Positions 28,001 through 36,596 of a stretch of DNA of 64,000 bases are shown here, piece after piece. The stretch is from Thomasclavelia spiroformis DSM 1552 (GTDB taxonomy: Bacteria > Bacillota_I > Bacilli_A > Erysipelotrichales > Coprobacillaceae). The translations under genes were made by a program, and so were the position numbers. The notes beneath the pieces were generated by a model, which searched no databases, was not told the origin of the DNA, and was given only the letters and a program-made list of their open reading frames with translations. The number at the start of each line of letters is the position of its first letter. The stretch's first letter is position 1. The stretch is from assembly GCF_025149465.1 (NCBI RefSeq), contig NZ_CP102275.1, positions 310,001-374,000 on the forward strand, written 5' to 3'.

Positions 28001-28773
28001 ATAAAACTGCTTTAAAGATTGCAATTGATTTAGCTAATACAGTTACTGATAAAGATTTAGAAAATGTTATTCCTGTTGTAGCTGATGAATTCAAAGTGGC
28101 AAGAGATGAAGCTAATGCAGTATATAATGATGCAACAGCTTCACAAGAACAAGTAAATAATGCATTTGATAGGCTTGCTAAAGTAATGCATATGTTAGAC
28201 TTTGTAAAAGGTGATAAAACAGCCTTAAAAGCATTTATTGATAAAGTCAGTGGCTTAGAAGCTGCTAAATACACAGAAGCTACATGGATACCATTTAATG
28301 AAGTCTTAACAGCAGCAACTGGCGTATATAATGATGTAAATGCAATGCAAGAAGAAGTAAATAATGTTTACAATGAATTGGTAACAGCATTCTTGAACTT
28401 AAGATTAATTCCAGATAAGAGTTTATTAGAAGGATTAATCAATCAAGCAAATGGATTAAACGAAGCAAACTATACCAAAGCAACATTTGATAGCTTAACA
28501 AAAGCATTAAACGTGGCAAAAGCAGTATATGAAAATCCAAATGCAACTCAAAAAGAAATAGATAGTGCAAAAGCTACATTAGAAAAAGCAATCAATAGCT
28601 TAGAAGCTAATGTAAATACACCAGTAGACAATATTGCAAAAACACCAGTAAGTAACGGTGATACAACAGTAAGTGTAAAAACAGGTGATGATGCACTAGT
28701 AGGAACATTAGCAGGATTAGCATTATTAAGTATTGCAGGAGCTAAAGTTCTTAGAAAAAAAGAAAATGATTAA
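25039..28773 (+). CDS. Anchored GH20 beta-N-acetylhexosaminidase
   Basis: 1,244 residues. Signal peptide 1-31; N-terminal GH20b domain to ~195; GH20 barrel ~196-560 with FHIGGDEYMEF, where Asp342-Glu343 are the substrate-assisted catalytic pair, and SFDSPGHVD; MucBP-like beta domain ~590-650; FIVAR-like helical modules; discoidin-type domain ~790-920; three further FIVAR modules; SVKTGDDAL, hydrophobic helix and RKKEND as anchor. Releases terminal GlcNAc/GalNAc or lacto-N-biose units; the exact linkage is not readable. Second gene of the hexosaminidase cluster, 76 bases after the first. Confidence 0.92.
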   Translation: MKEKITKLKKVSLSLLVVSSVMLSNGAYLVEAKTNTSIVENVEVSNLTDNQLKALTNPILQEYQADESHKIWQLTTDSRFVILANQENITNERLAEVVKLINAEFVEKEIVSSSPFAMVYGNEAGTSDILITIEDVNNITDATNSNEAYRIEIDENGVCLTGASENAVLYGLRTIQNLMVSNNGLVYGTIVDYPRMAERRLHVDCARKYISKDWFIRQIREMSYMKMNTLQMHFSENLGFRIECETDPSIVSDQYLTKEEVREIIKEANKYGIKVIPSFDSPGHVDQILKAHPEYGQISNTGEHYKSGLDITNPEAVEYIRSLYLEYMELFEGCTDFHIGGDEYMEFDRPPFTTQYKSVLNQFAKETIGPDAIWKDAIAKYINDLAEFVHDHGFKPRIWNDGIYYGEKSYSEKPQMIKMHDYIGVDFWSQMSWNRDIANLQTFIDKGHDTIYNFNASFFYYVLRNDKPTDGREQHSFDNLNADKKIFDEWTPGKFQQNTTDDDAEFIKGVSMGIWCDNPNLVDEDVIYDDVSDEMRAMATKSWNTSSNSVVSFEEFQENYRILGHVAGVEKGSTLPEVGEILPAENVGKVTLNFVSDTGKVLKDPVVKYGTIGDKYSFEADDIYGYRLVSEGTVSGAYQKEDQSYTFVYELHCDKTQLGKEINNQLNSKDYIRETFSDYQIAYDAGKIIYDDENSEQLAVDQALEAILAIKAKAVKLEYYPLYVEVTYPLSSKDYVSGYDQYKLAIDNGKAELYSDDITIETMKEHYQLIEAAKENLMKPDGNTPTVTSADGYYDKVYPSDMYSYDKMLDNDPSTKCWFGADQNEGDEVVFEFPKLVNMSSINIIQPSDVGADAILSADLLVSSDNDSWIKVGHISEGDLDYTADFEKIPVKYVKILLTEGKKYWYQIQDIKFTYEQIEEDSALKNLIKEAQTYDITNKDLTLVSNMADALIEAQKEYVNGSVDTSEVQANLRAALDRLSDEVVTDTDKTALKIAIDLANTVTDKDLENVIPVVADEFKVARDEANAVYNDATASQEQVNNAFDRLAKVMHMLDFVKGDKTALKAFIDKVSGLEAAKYTEATWIPFNEVLTAATGVYNDVNAMQEEVNNVYNELVTAFLNLRLIPDKSLLEGLINQANGLNEANYTKATFDSLTKALNVAKAVYENPNATQKEIDSAKATLEKAINSLEANVNTPVDNIAKTPVSNGDTTVSVKTGDDALVGTLAGLALLSIAGAKVLRKKEND

Positions 28774-28781
28774 AAATAAAT

Positions 28782-28816
28782 AGTAGGGTAAATGGCATGA
28801 GTCATTCCCCTACTTT
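28782..28816 (+). terminator. Terminator between GH20 and second GH84 gene
   Basis: AGTAGGG (28782-28788) pairs with CCCTACT (28808-28814), with an inner AATG/CATT stem; only a short T tail follows, so read-through is possible. Confidence 0.6.
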
Positions 28817-28848
28817 AATTAAAATTTATATGATGAAAGGGAAAAGGT

Positions 28849-31800
28849 ATGAATAATAAAAAGATTAAAACAGCGTTGGTAGCAGCAATGTTAACATCAA
28901 CTATGGCTTATAATATACCAGCAATTAATGCTACTACGTTAACTCAAAAAAGTGTTGATAATCCAGTTTTAGTACCAACACCTAAGAAAGTAACTTATGA
29001 AGAAAATATTCTTGCTATAACTAATTCGGTTAATATTAAAGGAAAAGATGTAGCTGATGCAGATGCAGTTAGAGAATTAACTGAATTTTTAGAAAGTAAT
29101 TCAATTACTGTAAATGATGATTATCAAGAAGGATCTACTACTATTATTATCGGTGAAGAAGATGATGAAGTAGATGGTTTAGATGCAACTAGAGATAATT
29201 TAGGATTGGTAGATGCAGATACTTTAGATGATGAAGGGTATGTATTAGCTGTTGATAGCGATAATAATGGAACTGTATTAATCGAAGGTAAAGATGGTGA
29301 TGGAACATTCTATGGGGTTCAAACATTGACACAATTAGCAGTTAATGATGAAGGAGTTTTAAAATCAAAAGAAGCTAAAATTGAAGATGAACCTACAATG
29401 ACAACTAGAGGATCTATTGAAGGTTTCTATGGTAACCCATGGTCTCATCAAGATAGATTAAATCAAATTGAATTTTATGGTAAATCAAAATTAAATACAT
29501 ATATCTATGCTCCAAAAGATGATGTATATCATCGTGAAAAATGGCGTGATCCTTATCCAGAAAATGAAATGGGACGCATGAATGAGTTGATTGAAACTTC
29601 TAAACAAAATAAAGTTGATTTTGTATTTGCACTTTCTCCAGGTATTGATATTCAATTAACAGGTGAAAATGCAGAAGCGGATTATCAAGCTTTAGTTAAT
29701 AAATGTCAAGCAATGTATGATATGGGAGTTAGAAGTTTTGCTATTTTCTTCGATGATATTGCAAATAAACAAGGAACAGAACAAGCAAATTTATTAAATC
29801 GTTTTAATAAAGAATTTATTCAAGCTAAAGGTGATATTACACCATTAATTACTGTTCCAACTGAATATGATACAAATGCAATGAGTAATGGAACTGAATT
29901 AAATACTTATACTAAGAATTTTAGTGAAACATTAGATTCAAGTATTAAAGTATTATGGACAGGAACTGCAGTGGTACCTGAAGGAATTGATATTGCTAAT
30001 GCTGAATTTATTAAAAGTATTTATGGTGAACGTGTAGGTATTTGGTGGAATTATCCAGTTACTGATTATATTACTGATAAATTAGGATTGGGACCAGTTT
30101 ATGGATTAGATAAAGGATTAGCTAATGAATTAGATTTCTTAGTAATGAATCCAATGGAACATGCTGATTTATCAAAAATAACTTTATCTACTGGTGCTGA
30201 TTATTCATGGAATACTGAAGCGTATGATTATGATAAATCATTTAAAGATAGTATTACAAATATATATGGTGATTTAGCACCATATATGTATACTTTTGCT
30301 AACCATTCTACAAGATTGGTAGCAGGATGGGCTTCTACTGGTAGAGCCGATGCGCCAGAAGTAAGAGCATTAATGGATGAATTTATTAAGAAAAATGCAA
30401 AAGGTCAAGATGCTAGCGCAGAAATCGAAGCATTGACTACTGAATTTGATAATATGATTCTTGCTGCAGATAAATTACAAGAATTATTGCCAGCTGATCA
30501 ATTAAGTCATTGTGATGCAAATTTAAATAAATTAAGAAGTTTAGGTGAAAATGATAAACTAGCTTTAGAGTTATTTATTGCTTATAGTGAAGGTGATAGT
30601 GAAAGCATTGATTCGTTAAAGAGTACATTAAATGCAAATTTACCATCATTAAAAGCAGGTAAAAAAGTATCTGAATTAACTGCGTTAGAATTTATTAATG
30701 AAGCAGTTAACTATAATCCAAATGCTGTTGCAGGATTTGAAGTTTCAAGTACTTTTGTTACTCCAGGGCAAGAAATTCAATTAACTAACACAAGTTCTGT
30801 TTCTTCAACTGATTTAAAATGGACTTTTGAAGGTGCAAATATTGAAACAAGTACTGAAGAAAATCCAGTAATTAGTTATGATAAAGAAGGGGTTTATACA
30901 ATCTCATTAAAAGCTAAAAATAAATTAGGAGAAGATGAAGAGGTAAAAACAGGAATTATAACTGTTTCTAATGAAGCAAATAATGAAATAGTTAACTTAT
31001 CAAAAGGAAAAACAGCTACAGCATCAAGTTATACAGCAGCTTCTGAAGCACCGGAAAAAGCAATTGATGGTATTACATCAACAAAATGGTGTGCAACAGG
31101 TTATAACAGACCACATACATTATATATTGATTTAGAACAAGAAATGACAGTTACAAATGTAACAATTTCACATGCAGAAATTGGTGGAGAAGGTTCTGGA
31201 TTGAATACCCGTGATTATCGTATCGAAGTAAGTAAAGATGGTAATGAATATGTTGAAGTTGCAAATGTAAAAGAAAATGTTGCAGGATTAACTAGCGATA
31301 ATGTTCCAGTAAGTATTGCAAGATATGTTAAATTAATTGTTGATACACCAACACAAGGTGGAGATTCAGCAGCAAGAATTTATGAAGTTGAAGTAAATGG
31401 TTTAGAAAAAGCTATTACTCTTCCACCAGTTTATGTTGAAGAAGCTGAAAAAACAGCATTAAAGATTGCAGTAGATTTAGCTAATGCAATTACTGATGAA
31501 GATTTAGCTAATGTTGTACCAGCAGTAGCTGATGAATTCATTGCAGCAAGAGATGAAGCTAATACTATCTACAATGATGCTAGTGCAACTCAAGAACAAG
31601 TAAATAATGCATTTGATAGACTTGCTAGTGCAATGCATATGTTAGACTTTAAACAAGGCGATAAAACAGCATTAAAAGCATTCATCGATAAAGTCAGCGG
31701 ATTAGAAGCTGATAAGTATACTGAGGATACATGGACAGCATTTGAAACAGAATTAAATGAAGCAATTGCTGTATACGAAGATTTAAATGCAATTCAAGAA

Positions 31801-32220
31801 GAAGTAAACAATGCATACAGTGAATTAGTAACAGCATTCTTGAACTTAAGATTAATTCCAGATAAGAGCTTATTAGAAGAATTAATCAATAAGGCAGAAG
31901 GATTAAACGGAGTAAACTATACAAAAGCATCATATGCTGTAGTAGAAAATGCTTTATTAACAGCAAAAGCAGTATTTGATAATCCAAATGCCACTCAAAA
32001 AGAAGTAGATAATGCAAAAGCAACATTAGAAAAAGCAATAGCCGGATTACAAGCAAATCCAAGTACACCATCAAATGTAGAGAATACAGTAAGTACACCA
32101 GTAAATAATGGTGATACTACAAGTGTAAAAACAGGAGATGATATTAATATGTTAGGAACACTTGGATTAATTTCATCATTAAGTGTTATTACATTTCTTA
32201 AAAAGAAAAGAAAAAAATAG
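28849..32220 (+). CDS. Anchored GH84 hexosaminidase, second copy
   Basis: 1,123 residues. Signal peptide 1-28; N-domain ~40-185; GH84 barrel ~186-460 with GSIEGFYGNPW and catalytic Asp302-Asp303 (IFFDDIANK); helical domain to ~620; PKD-like domain ~624-705; discoidin domain ~712-855; three FIVAR modules ~865-1075; SVKTGDDIN anchor with KKKRKK tail. The barrel differs clearly from the first GH84, so it is an old paralogue that probably prefers another glycan context. The FIVAR modules are very close to those of the neighbours. AAAGGGAAAAGG is the ribosome-binding site. Confidence 0.92.
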   Translation: MNNKKIKTALVAAMLTSTMAYNIPAINATTLTQKSVDNPVLVPTPKKVTYEENILAITNSVNIKGKDVADADAVRELTEFLESNSITVNDDYQEGSTTIIIGEEDDEVDGLDATRDNLGLVDADTLDDEGYVLAVDSDNNGTVLIEGKDGDGTFYGVQTLTQLAVNDEGVLKSKEAKIEDEPTMTTRGSIEGFYGNPWSHQDRLNQIEFYGKSKLNTYIYAPKDDVYHREKWRDPYPENEMGRMNELIETSKQNKVDFVFALSPGIDIQLTGENAEADYQALVNKCQAMYDMGVRSFAIFFDDIANKQGTEQANLLNRFNKEFIQAKGDITPLITVPTEYDTNAMSNGTELNTYTKNFSETLDSSIKVLWTGTAVVPEGIDIANAEFIKSIYGERVGIWWNYPVTDYITDKLGLGPVYGLDKGLANELDFLVMNPMEHADLSKITLSTGADYSWNTEAYDYDKSFKDSITNIYGDLAPYMYTFANHSTRLVAGWASTGRADAPEVRALMDEFIKKNAKGQDASAEIEALTTEFDNMILAADKLQELLPADQLSHCDANLNKLRSLGENDKLALELFIAYSEGDSESIDSLKSTLNANLPSLKAGKKVSELTALEFINEAVNYNPNAVAGFEVSSTFVTPGQEIQLTNTSSVSSTDLKWTFEGANIETSTEENPVISYDKEGVYTISLKAKNKLGEDEEVKTGIITVSNEANNEIVNLSKGKTATASSYTAASEAPEKAIDGITSTKWCATGYNRPHTLYIDLEQEMTVTNVTISHAEIGGEGSGLNTRDYRIEVSKDGNEYVEVANVKENVAGLTSDNVPVSIARYVKLIVDTPTQGGDSAARIYEVEVNGLEKAITLPPVYVEEAEKTALKIAVDLANAITDEDLANVVPAVADEFIAARDEANTIYNDASATQEQVNNAFDRLASAMHMLDFKQGDKTALKAFIDKVSGLEADKYTEDTWTAFETELNEAIAVYEDLNAIQEEVNNAYSELVTAFLNLRLIPDKSLLEELINKAEGLNGVNYTKASYAVVENALLTAKAVFDNPNATQKEVDNAKATLEKAIAGLQANPSTPSNVENTVSTPVNNGDTTSVKTGDDINMLGTLGLISSLSVITFLKKKRKK

Positions 32221-32232
32221 TAAAATAATAAA

Positions 32233-32269
32233 GAAACAGTGACAATATTTATTGTTACTGTTCTTTTTT
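32233..32269 (+). terminator. Terminator of hexosaminidase cluster
   Basis: A 14-bp imperfect stem (32233-32246 with 32251-32263) and a TTTTTT tail. Confidence 0.8.
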
Positions 32270-32413
32270 GATACAGGAATATTATGTTTAATAGTTAAAA
32301 GATAGTGCCATTTTTTTATTTGTTTGTAAATTTTTTATTTAAATGATAAAAAAATGTAGGAAATTTGTGATAAATAATATACAATAGAAATGTAAAATTA
32401 GGAGGAATTAATA

Positions 32414-33823
32414 ATGAGTGGATTTTTTGGTGTAGCCTCAAAAGAGAGCTGTGTATTGGATTTGTTTTTTGGAGTTGATTATCATTCACATTTAGGAACA
32501 AGACGTGCTGGAATGGCAGTACATGGAGCTGATGGATTTCAAAGATCAATTCATAATATTCAAAACTCTCCTTTTCGAACTAAATTTGAAAAGGATATTG
32601 AAGAATTTGAGGGTAATTTAGGTGTTGGATGTATTTCTGATAATGAAGCACAACCTTTATTAGTTAAATCTAGTGTAGGATCGTTCGCTATTACTACTGT
32701 TGGTAGAATTAATAATTTAGAACAGTTAAAAAATGAGTGTTTTGATAATGGAACAACACATTTTTTAGAAATGAGTTCTGGAGAAATTAATCCAACCGAA
32801 TTAGTAGCAGCATTAATTAGTCAAAAAGATAATATTGTTGAAGGGATTAAGCATGCTCAAGAATTAATAAAAGGGTCAATGAGTATTTTAATTTTAACAG
32901 CTGAAGGAATATATGCGGCAAGAGATAAATTGGGTAGAACACCTATAATTATCGGGGAAAAATCAAGTGGGTATTGTGTAACATTTGAAAGCAGTGCTTT
33001 TTTAAATCTGGGGTATCATCATTATCGTGATTTAGGTCCTGGAGAAATTATTTTTATGCAACCAAATAAAATTGAAGTTAAACAAGAACCAGGAGATAAA
33101 ATGAAAATTTGTTCATTCTTATGGGTTTACTATGGTTATCCAACTTCAACTTATGAAGGCGTAAATGTTGAATGCATGCGTAATCGCTGTGGTAGTTTAT
33201 TAGCAGGACGAGATGATGTTCATCCAGATTGTGTTGCTGGGGTACCAGATTCAGGAATAGCTCATGCAGTAGGATATTCTAATGCATCTAATATACCGTT
33301 TGCTAGACCATTTATTAAATATACGCCAACTTGGCCTCGTTCATTTATGCCTACGAGCCAAAAACAACGTAACATGATTGCAAAAATGAAATTAATTCCA
33401 GTAAAAGAGTTAATCAAAGATAAAAAGTTATTATTGATTGATGATTCGATTGTTCGTGGAACACAATTAGGGGAAACAACACAATTCTTATATGATAGTG
33501 GTGCAAAAGAAGTTCATGTACGTCCAGCATGTCCACCAATTATGTTTGGATGTAAATATTTAAATTTCTCACGTTCTAGTTCAGAATTGGATTTGATTAC
33601 ACGTCGTGTGATTCAAAAATTAGAAGGTGATAATGTTAGTGAAGAAGTATTAAAAGAATACGCTGATCCTGATAGTGAAAGATACAAAACAATGTGTGAA
33701 GAAATTAGAAGACGTTCTAATTTTACATCACTTAGATATCATCGTTTAGATGATATGATTGAAGCAATTGGTTTAGATAAATGTAAATTATGTACTTATT
33801 GTTGGGACGGTAATGAAGATTAG
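32414..33823 (+). CDS. PurF-like amidophosphoribosyltransferase lacking the Cys nucleophile
   Basis: 469 residues with the PurF layout: N-terminal Ntn glutaminase fold (~1-235), PRPP transferase fold (~250-440) with the PRPP loop LLLIDDSIVRGTQ, and a C-terminal Cys pair (CKLCTYC). PurF must begin M-C-G-I-F-G, because Cys2 becomes the N-terminal nucleophile. Here it begins MSGFFGV, with Ser2. Glutamine hydrolysis is therefore doubtful; it could use ammonia or be regulatory. A true purF should lie elsewhere on the chromosome. GGAGGA precedes the start. No purine genes are adjacent. Confidence 0.85.
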   Translation: MSGFFGVASKESCVLDLFFGVDYHSHLGTRRAGMAVHGADGFQRSIHNIQNSPFRTKFEKDIEEFEGNLGVGCISDNEAQPLLVKSSVGSFAITTVGRINNLEQLKNECFDNGTTHFLEMSSGEINPTELVAALISQKDNIVEGIKHAQELIKGSMSILILTAEGIYAARDKLGRTPIIIGEKSSGYCVTFESSAFLNLGYHHYRDLGPGEIIFMQPNKIEVKQEPGDKMKICSFLWVYYGYPTSTYEGVNVECMRNRCGSLLAGRDDVHPDCVAGVPDSGIAHAVGYSNASNIPFARPFIKYTPTWPRSFMPTSQKQRNMIAKMKLIPVKELIKDKKLLLIDDSIVRGTQLGETTQFLYDSGAKEVHVRPACPPIMFGCKYLNFSRSSSELDLITRRVIQKLEGDNVSEEVLKEYADPDSERYKTMCEEIRRRSNFTSLRYHRLDDMIEAIGLDKCKLCTYCWDGNED

Positions 33824-33846
33824 GACTGTGTTTACAGTCCTTTTGT
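33821..33846 (+). terminator. Terminator after PurF-like gene
   Basis: GGACTGT (33823-33829) pairs with ACAGTCC (33834-33840), followed by TTTTG. Confidence 0.7.
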
Positions 33847-33866
33847 TATAAAAAAGGGGTATTTAA

Positions 33867-34235
33867 ATGATTGAATGTTTGGTAGTTGGAATAGGTGGAT
33901 TTATTGGTGCTATCTGTCGTTATTTAATGGGATTGGTACCAATTAAAGTAACTTTTTTAAATACAATGATTATTAATATTATTGGAGCAATGGTAATTGG
34001 GGTAGTTGTTGCTTTAGGTAGTAAATATTCGTTAGATAATAGAGTTATATTATTTTTAAAGACAGGGATATGTGGAGGTTTTACTACTTTTTCAACTTTT
34101 TCTTTGGAAACAGTTGATTTAATTAGCAATGGGAAAGTTCTAACAGCATTTATATATGTAGTATTGACAGTTATATTTTGTATATTGGCAGTGTGGTTGG
34201 GAAAATGTATTGTGGTTAAGCAAAGTATTTTTTAG
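33867..34235 (+). CDS. crcB: CrcB/FluC fluoride channel
   Basis: 122-residue, four-helix protein of the Fluc family, which works as a dual-topology dimer exporting fluoride. Signatures are GGFIGAICRYLMG at the N-terminus, the buried Asn in NIIGAMVIG, and GICGGFTTFSTFS, with the Phe-box and Na+ site. AAAAAGGGG precedes the start. A terminator lies directly upstream and there is too little room for a fluoride riboswitch. The PBP gene follows after 55 bases. Confidence 0.93.
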   Translation: MIECLVVGIGGFIGAICRYLMGLVPIKVTFLNTMIINIIGAMVIGVVVALGSKYSLDNRVILFLKTGICGGFTTFSTFSLETVDLISNGKVLTAFIYVVLTVIFCILAVWLGKCIVVKQSIF

Positions 34236-34290
34236 TTGATGATATATTGAAAGAAAGATGATATACTTAAGTTGTTAGGAGGAAATTAAT

Positions 34291-36291
34291 ATGTATGATG
34301 TTTATTATAAAAGAAATAATCAAAAGAAGATTATTTTAATTATTGTAGGTATAATTGCAGTTGTAATTGTTGGAGTTATCGCATTTATGCTATTATCAGG
34401 GGATGATTCTAAAAAAGTATTAGAGGATTACTATGCAAAAGTTGAGCAAGGTAAATATAAGCAACTTTATGAAATGCTTGATGATGAATCTAAAAAAAAT
34501 TATAGTCAGGATGAGTTTATAGAAAGAAATGAAAATATCTATGAAGGTATTGAAGCAAAAAATATTAGTATTGAAATTACAGATAATGAAGATGGAAAGT
34601 TAAAATATCATGTAAATATGGATACTCTTGCAGGGAAAGCAGAGTTTGATAATGAAACAGTAATAAGTGATGGAAAAATATCTTGGGATGATAGTTTTAT
34701 TTATCCTACTTTAAAAAAAGATTATAAAATAAGGGTTCGTCAAGATGAAGCCACTAGAGGAAATATAAATGATAGAAATGGAAATATGTTAGCTGGTGAA
34801 GGTGAAGCATATTTAGTAGGATTAGTACCAGGTAAGTTAAATGGTGAAAATGATTATGAAAAAATAGGACAGTTATTAGGATTGACAAAAGAAAGTATTC
34901 AAAAAACAATGAGTGCTTCATGGATTAAAGATGATTCGTTTGTTCCTTTGAAAACAATTACTAAAAATGATGAAACATTGAAAAATAATTTATTAACAGT
35001 ACCTGGGGTTAAGTTATCAACAACAATTGTAAGAACATATCCATATGGTGAAGTAACATCACATTTAATAGGATATATGCAAAAAGTAAATGCAGATGAT
35101 TTAAAAAAACATAAAGGTGAAGGATACAGTGAAACATCATATATTGGACGTAGTGGAATTGAAGCAGCGTATGAAAAAGAGCTAAAAGGAACAGATGGTG
35201 TAGAAATATATGTTGCTAATAATAATGGTGATGAAATTTCTAGTATCGTTAGTCAAGAAAGAGAAGATGGAAAAGATATTAATTTAACTATTGATATAAA
35301 TTTACAAAATGAGCTATATAATGCTTATCAACAAGATAAAAGTGCTTCTGTAGCAATGAATCCTAATACAGGAGAAATTCTTGCATTAGTAAGTACGCCA
35401 TCATTTAATAGTAATGATTTTATTTTAGGAATATCTACAGAAAAATGGGATGAATTAAATAATAATGAAATGAAGCCATTGAATAATCGTTTTAAAGCAA
35501 CGTTTGTTCCTGGGTCTTCTATGAAACCAATTACTGGTGCAATTGGTTTAGATACTGATTCATTAGATAAGGATAAAGATTTTAATGCCGAAATGAAATG
35601 GCAAAAAGATTCGAATTGGGGAAGTTATTATGTAACAACCTTACATGCACCAGAACCTAATAATTTAAAAAATGCATTGATTTATTCAGATAATGTATAT
35701 TTTGCAAAAGCTGCATTAGAAATCGGTAAAGATAATCTAGAAAGTGGTTATAAAAAGTTAAAAATTGGTGAAAAAATTCCATTTGAATTATCTTTAAATA
35801 AATCACAATACACAAGTGATAAATTTAATGATGAAATTCAAATTGCAGATAGTGGTTATGGACAAGGTCAAATACTAATGAATCCAGTTCAAATGGCATC
35901 TATTTATAGTGCTTTTGTAAATAATGGAGATATCATGACGCCATATATTGTCCAAGATACGGATTCAAAAATATGGATTGAAAATGCTTTTAGTGAAGCT
36001 ACAGCAAAAGAAATATGTGAAGATTTAAAAGGTGTTATTAACGATCCAAATGGAACTGCTTATGCAATGAATAGCAGTAAATATCAATTAGCAGGTAAAA
36101 CAGGAACTGGTGAAATTAAAGCATCACAAGATGATACAACTGGCACTGAAATTGGATGGTTTACAGTTATGACAGTTGATAGTGATAATCCAACTCTTAT
36201 TACATCAATGGTAGAAGATGTAAAAAATAGAGGTGGCAGTGGTTATGTTGTCAATCATACAAAACAATTATTGGATAATTATTTAAAGTAA
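34291..36291 (+). CDS. Class B penicillin-binding protein, MecA/PBP2a-like
   Basis: 666 residues. One N-terminal membrane helix (~15-37), an NTF2-like MecA-N domain (~45-140; LEDYYAKVEQGKYKQLYEML), a PBP dimerisation domain (~150-320; GRSGIEAAYEKELKG) and a transpeptidase domain (~345-660). Active-site motifs: SxxK in PGSSMKPI, SxN in YSDNVYF and KTG in AGKTGTGE. It cross-links peptidoglycan outside the membrane. The MecA-N domain is the hallmark of the low-affinity subgroup, but a core enzyme with this layout is common in Firmicutes, so resistance cannot be inferred. AGGAGG supports the start. Confidence 0.92.
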   Translation: MYDVYYKRNNQKKIILIIVGIIAVVIVGVIAFMLLSGDDSKKVLEDYYAKVEQGKYKQLYEMLDDESKKNYSQDEFIERNENIYEGIEAKNISIEITDNEDGKLKYHVNMDTLAGKAEFDNETVISDGKISWDDSFIYPTLKKDYKIRVRQDEATRGNINDRNGNMLAGEGEAYLVGLVPGKLNGENDYEKIGQLLGLTKESIQKTMSASWIKDDSFVPLKTITKNDETLKNNLLTVPGVKLSTTIVRTYPYGEVTSHLIGYMQKVNADDLKKHKGEGYSETSYIGRSGIEAAYEKELKGTDGVEIYVANNNGDEISSIVSQEREDGKDINLTIDINLQNELYNAYQQDKSASVAMNPNTGEILALVSTPSFNSNDFILGISTEKWDELNNNEMKPLNNRFKATFVPGSSMKPITGAIGLDTDSLDKDKDFNAEMKWQKDSNWGSYYVTTLHAPEPNNLKNALIYSDNVYFAKAALEIGKDNLESGYKKLKIGEKIPFELSLNKSQYTSDKFNDEIQIADSGYGQGQILMNPVQMASIYSAFVNNGDIMTPYIVQDTDSKIWIENAFSEATAKEICEDLKGVINDPNGTAYAMNSSKYQLAGKTGTGEIKASQDDTTGTEIGWFTVMTVDSDNPTLITSMVEDVKNRGGSGYVVNHTKQLLDNYLK

Positions 36292-36315
36292 AGTGATGGA
36301 TTATTAAAAATAGTA

Positions 36316-36344
36316 TTGACTTCAAAGTTATTAAGTTTTATCAT
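36316..36344 (+). promoter_or_regulatory. Promoter of T-box/trpS
   Basis: TTGACT (36316-36321), 17-bp spacer, TATCAT (36339-36344). Confidence 0.6.
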
Positions 36345-36350
36345 AAAAAT

Positions 36351-36582
36351 GTTAGTAAATTCGATTATCTAGGAATAGTAGTTAACAATGTTTTAATTTA
36401 AGAGACTTGATGGGTGGTGAAAATCAAGATAAAACAGTTAATGAATGGACCTGGCTAGAAGCAAAATGAACCCATTGGAAGTAGTGGCGCCGTGCTTTTC
36501 GCGTTAAGAAAAACAGACATGATGGTGTCTTACAAGGTGGCATAGCGGTTTTTATCCTTGAGGATAAAAACCTTTTTATTTA
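36351..36582 (+). promoter_or_regulatory. T-box leader sensing tRNA-Trp
   Basis: A structured leader of ~230 nt ends in the T-box sequence AAGGTGGCATAGCGG (36534-36548), a variant of AGGGUGGNACCGCGG. A perfect 11-bp terminator (36547-36557 with 36562-36572) with T tail overlaps it, so the antiterminator and terminator compete. The bulge bases TGGC would pair with GCCA-3' of uncharged tRNA-Trp, and a TGG specifier is available in GAATGGACCTGG near 36444-36453. The downstream gene is trpS, which fits. Confidence 0.85.
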
Positions 36583-36596
36583 AAGGAGTTTTAGAG

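Noticed and set aside
33841..33866. Fluoride riboswitch ahead of crcB
   Set aside because: Only 26 bases lie between the upstream terminator and the start codon.
34291..36291. Beta-lactam resistance from a MecA-like PBP
   Set aside because: The MecA-N domain is present in many intrinsic PBPs, and there is no mecR/mecI or mobile context.
36558..36596. Longer trpS starting at a TTG
   Set aside because: The TTG is in the loop of the T-box terminator; the ATG at 36597 has a proper RBS.
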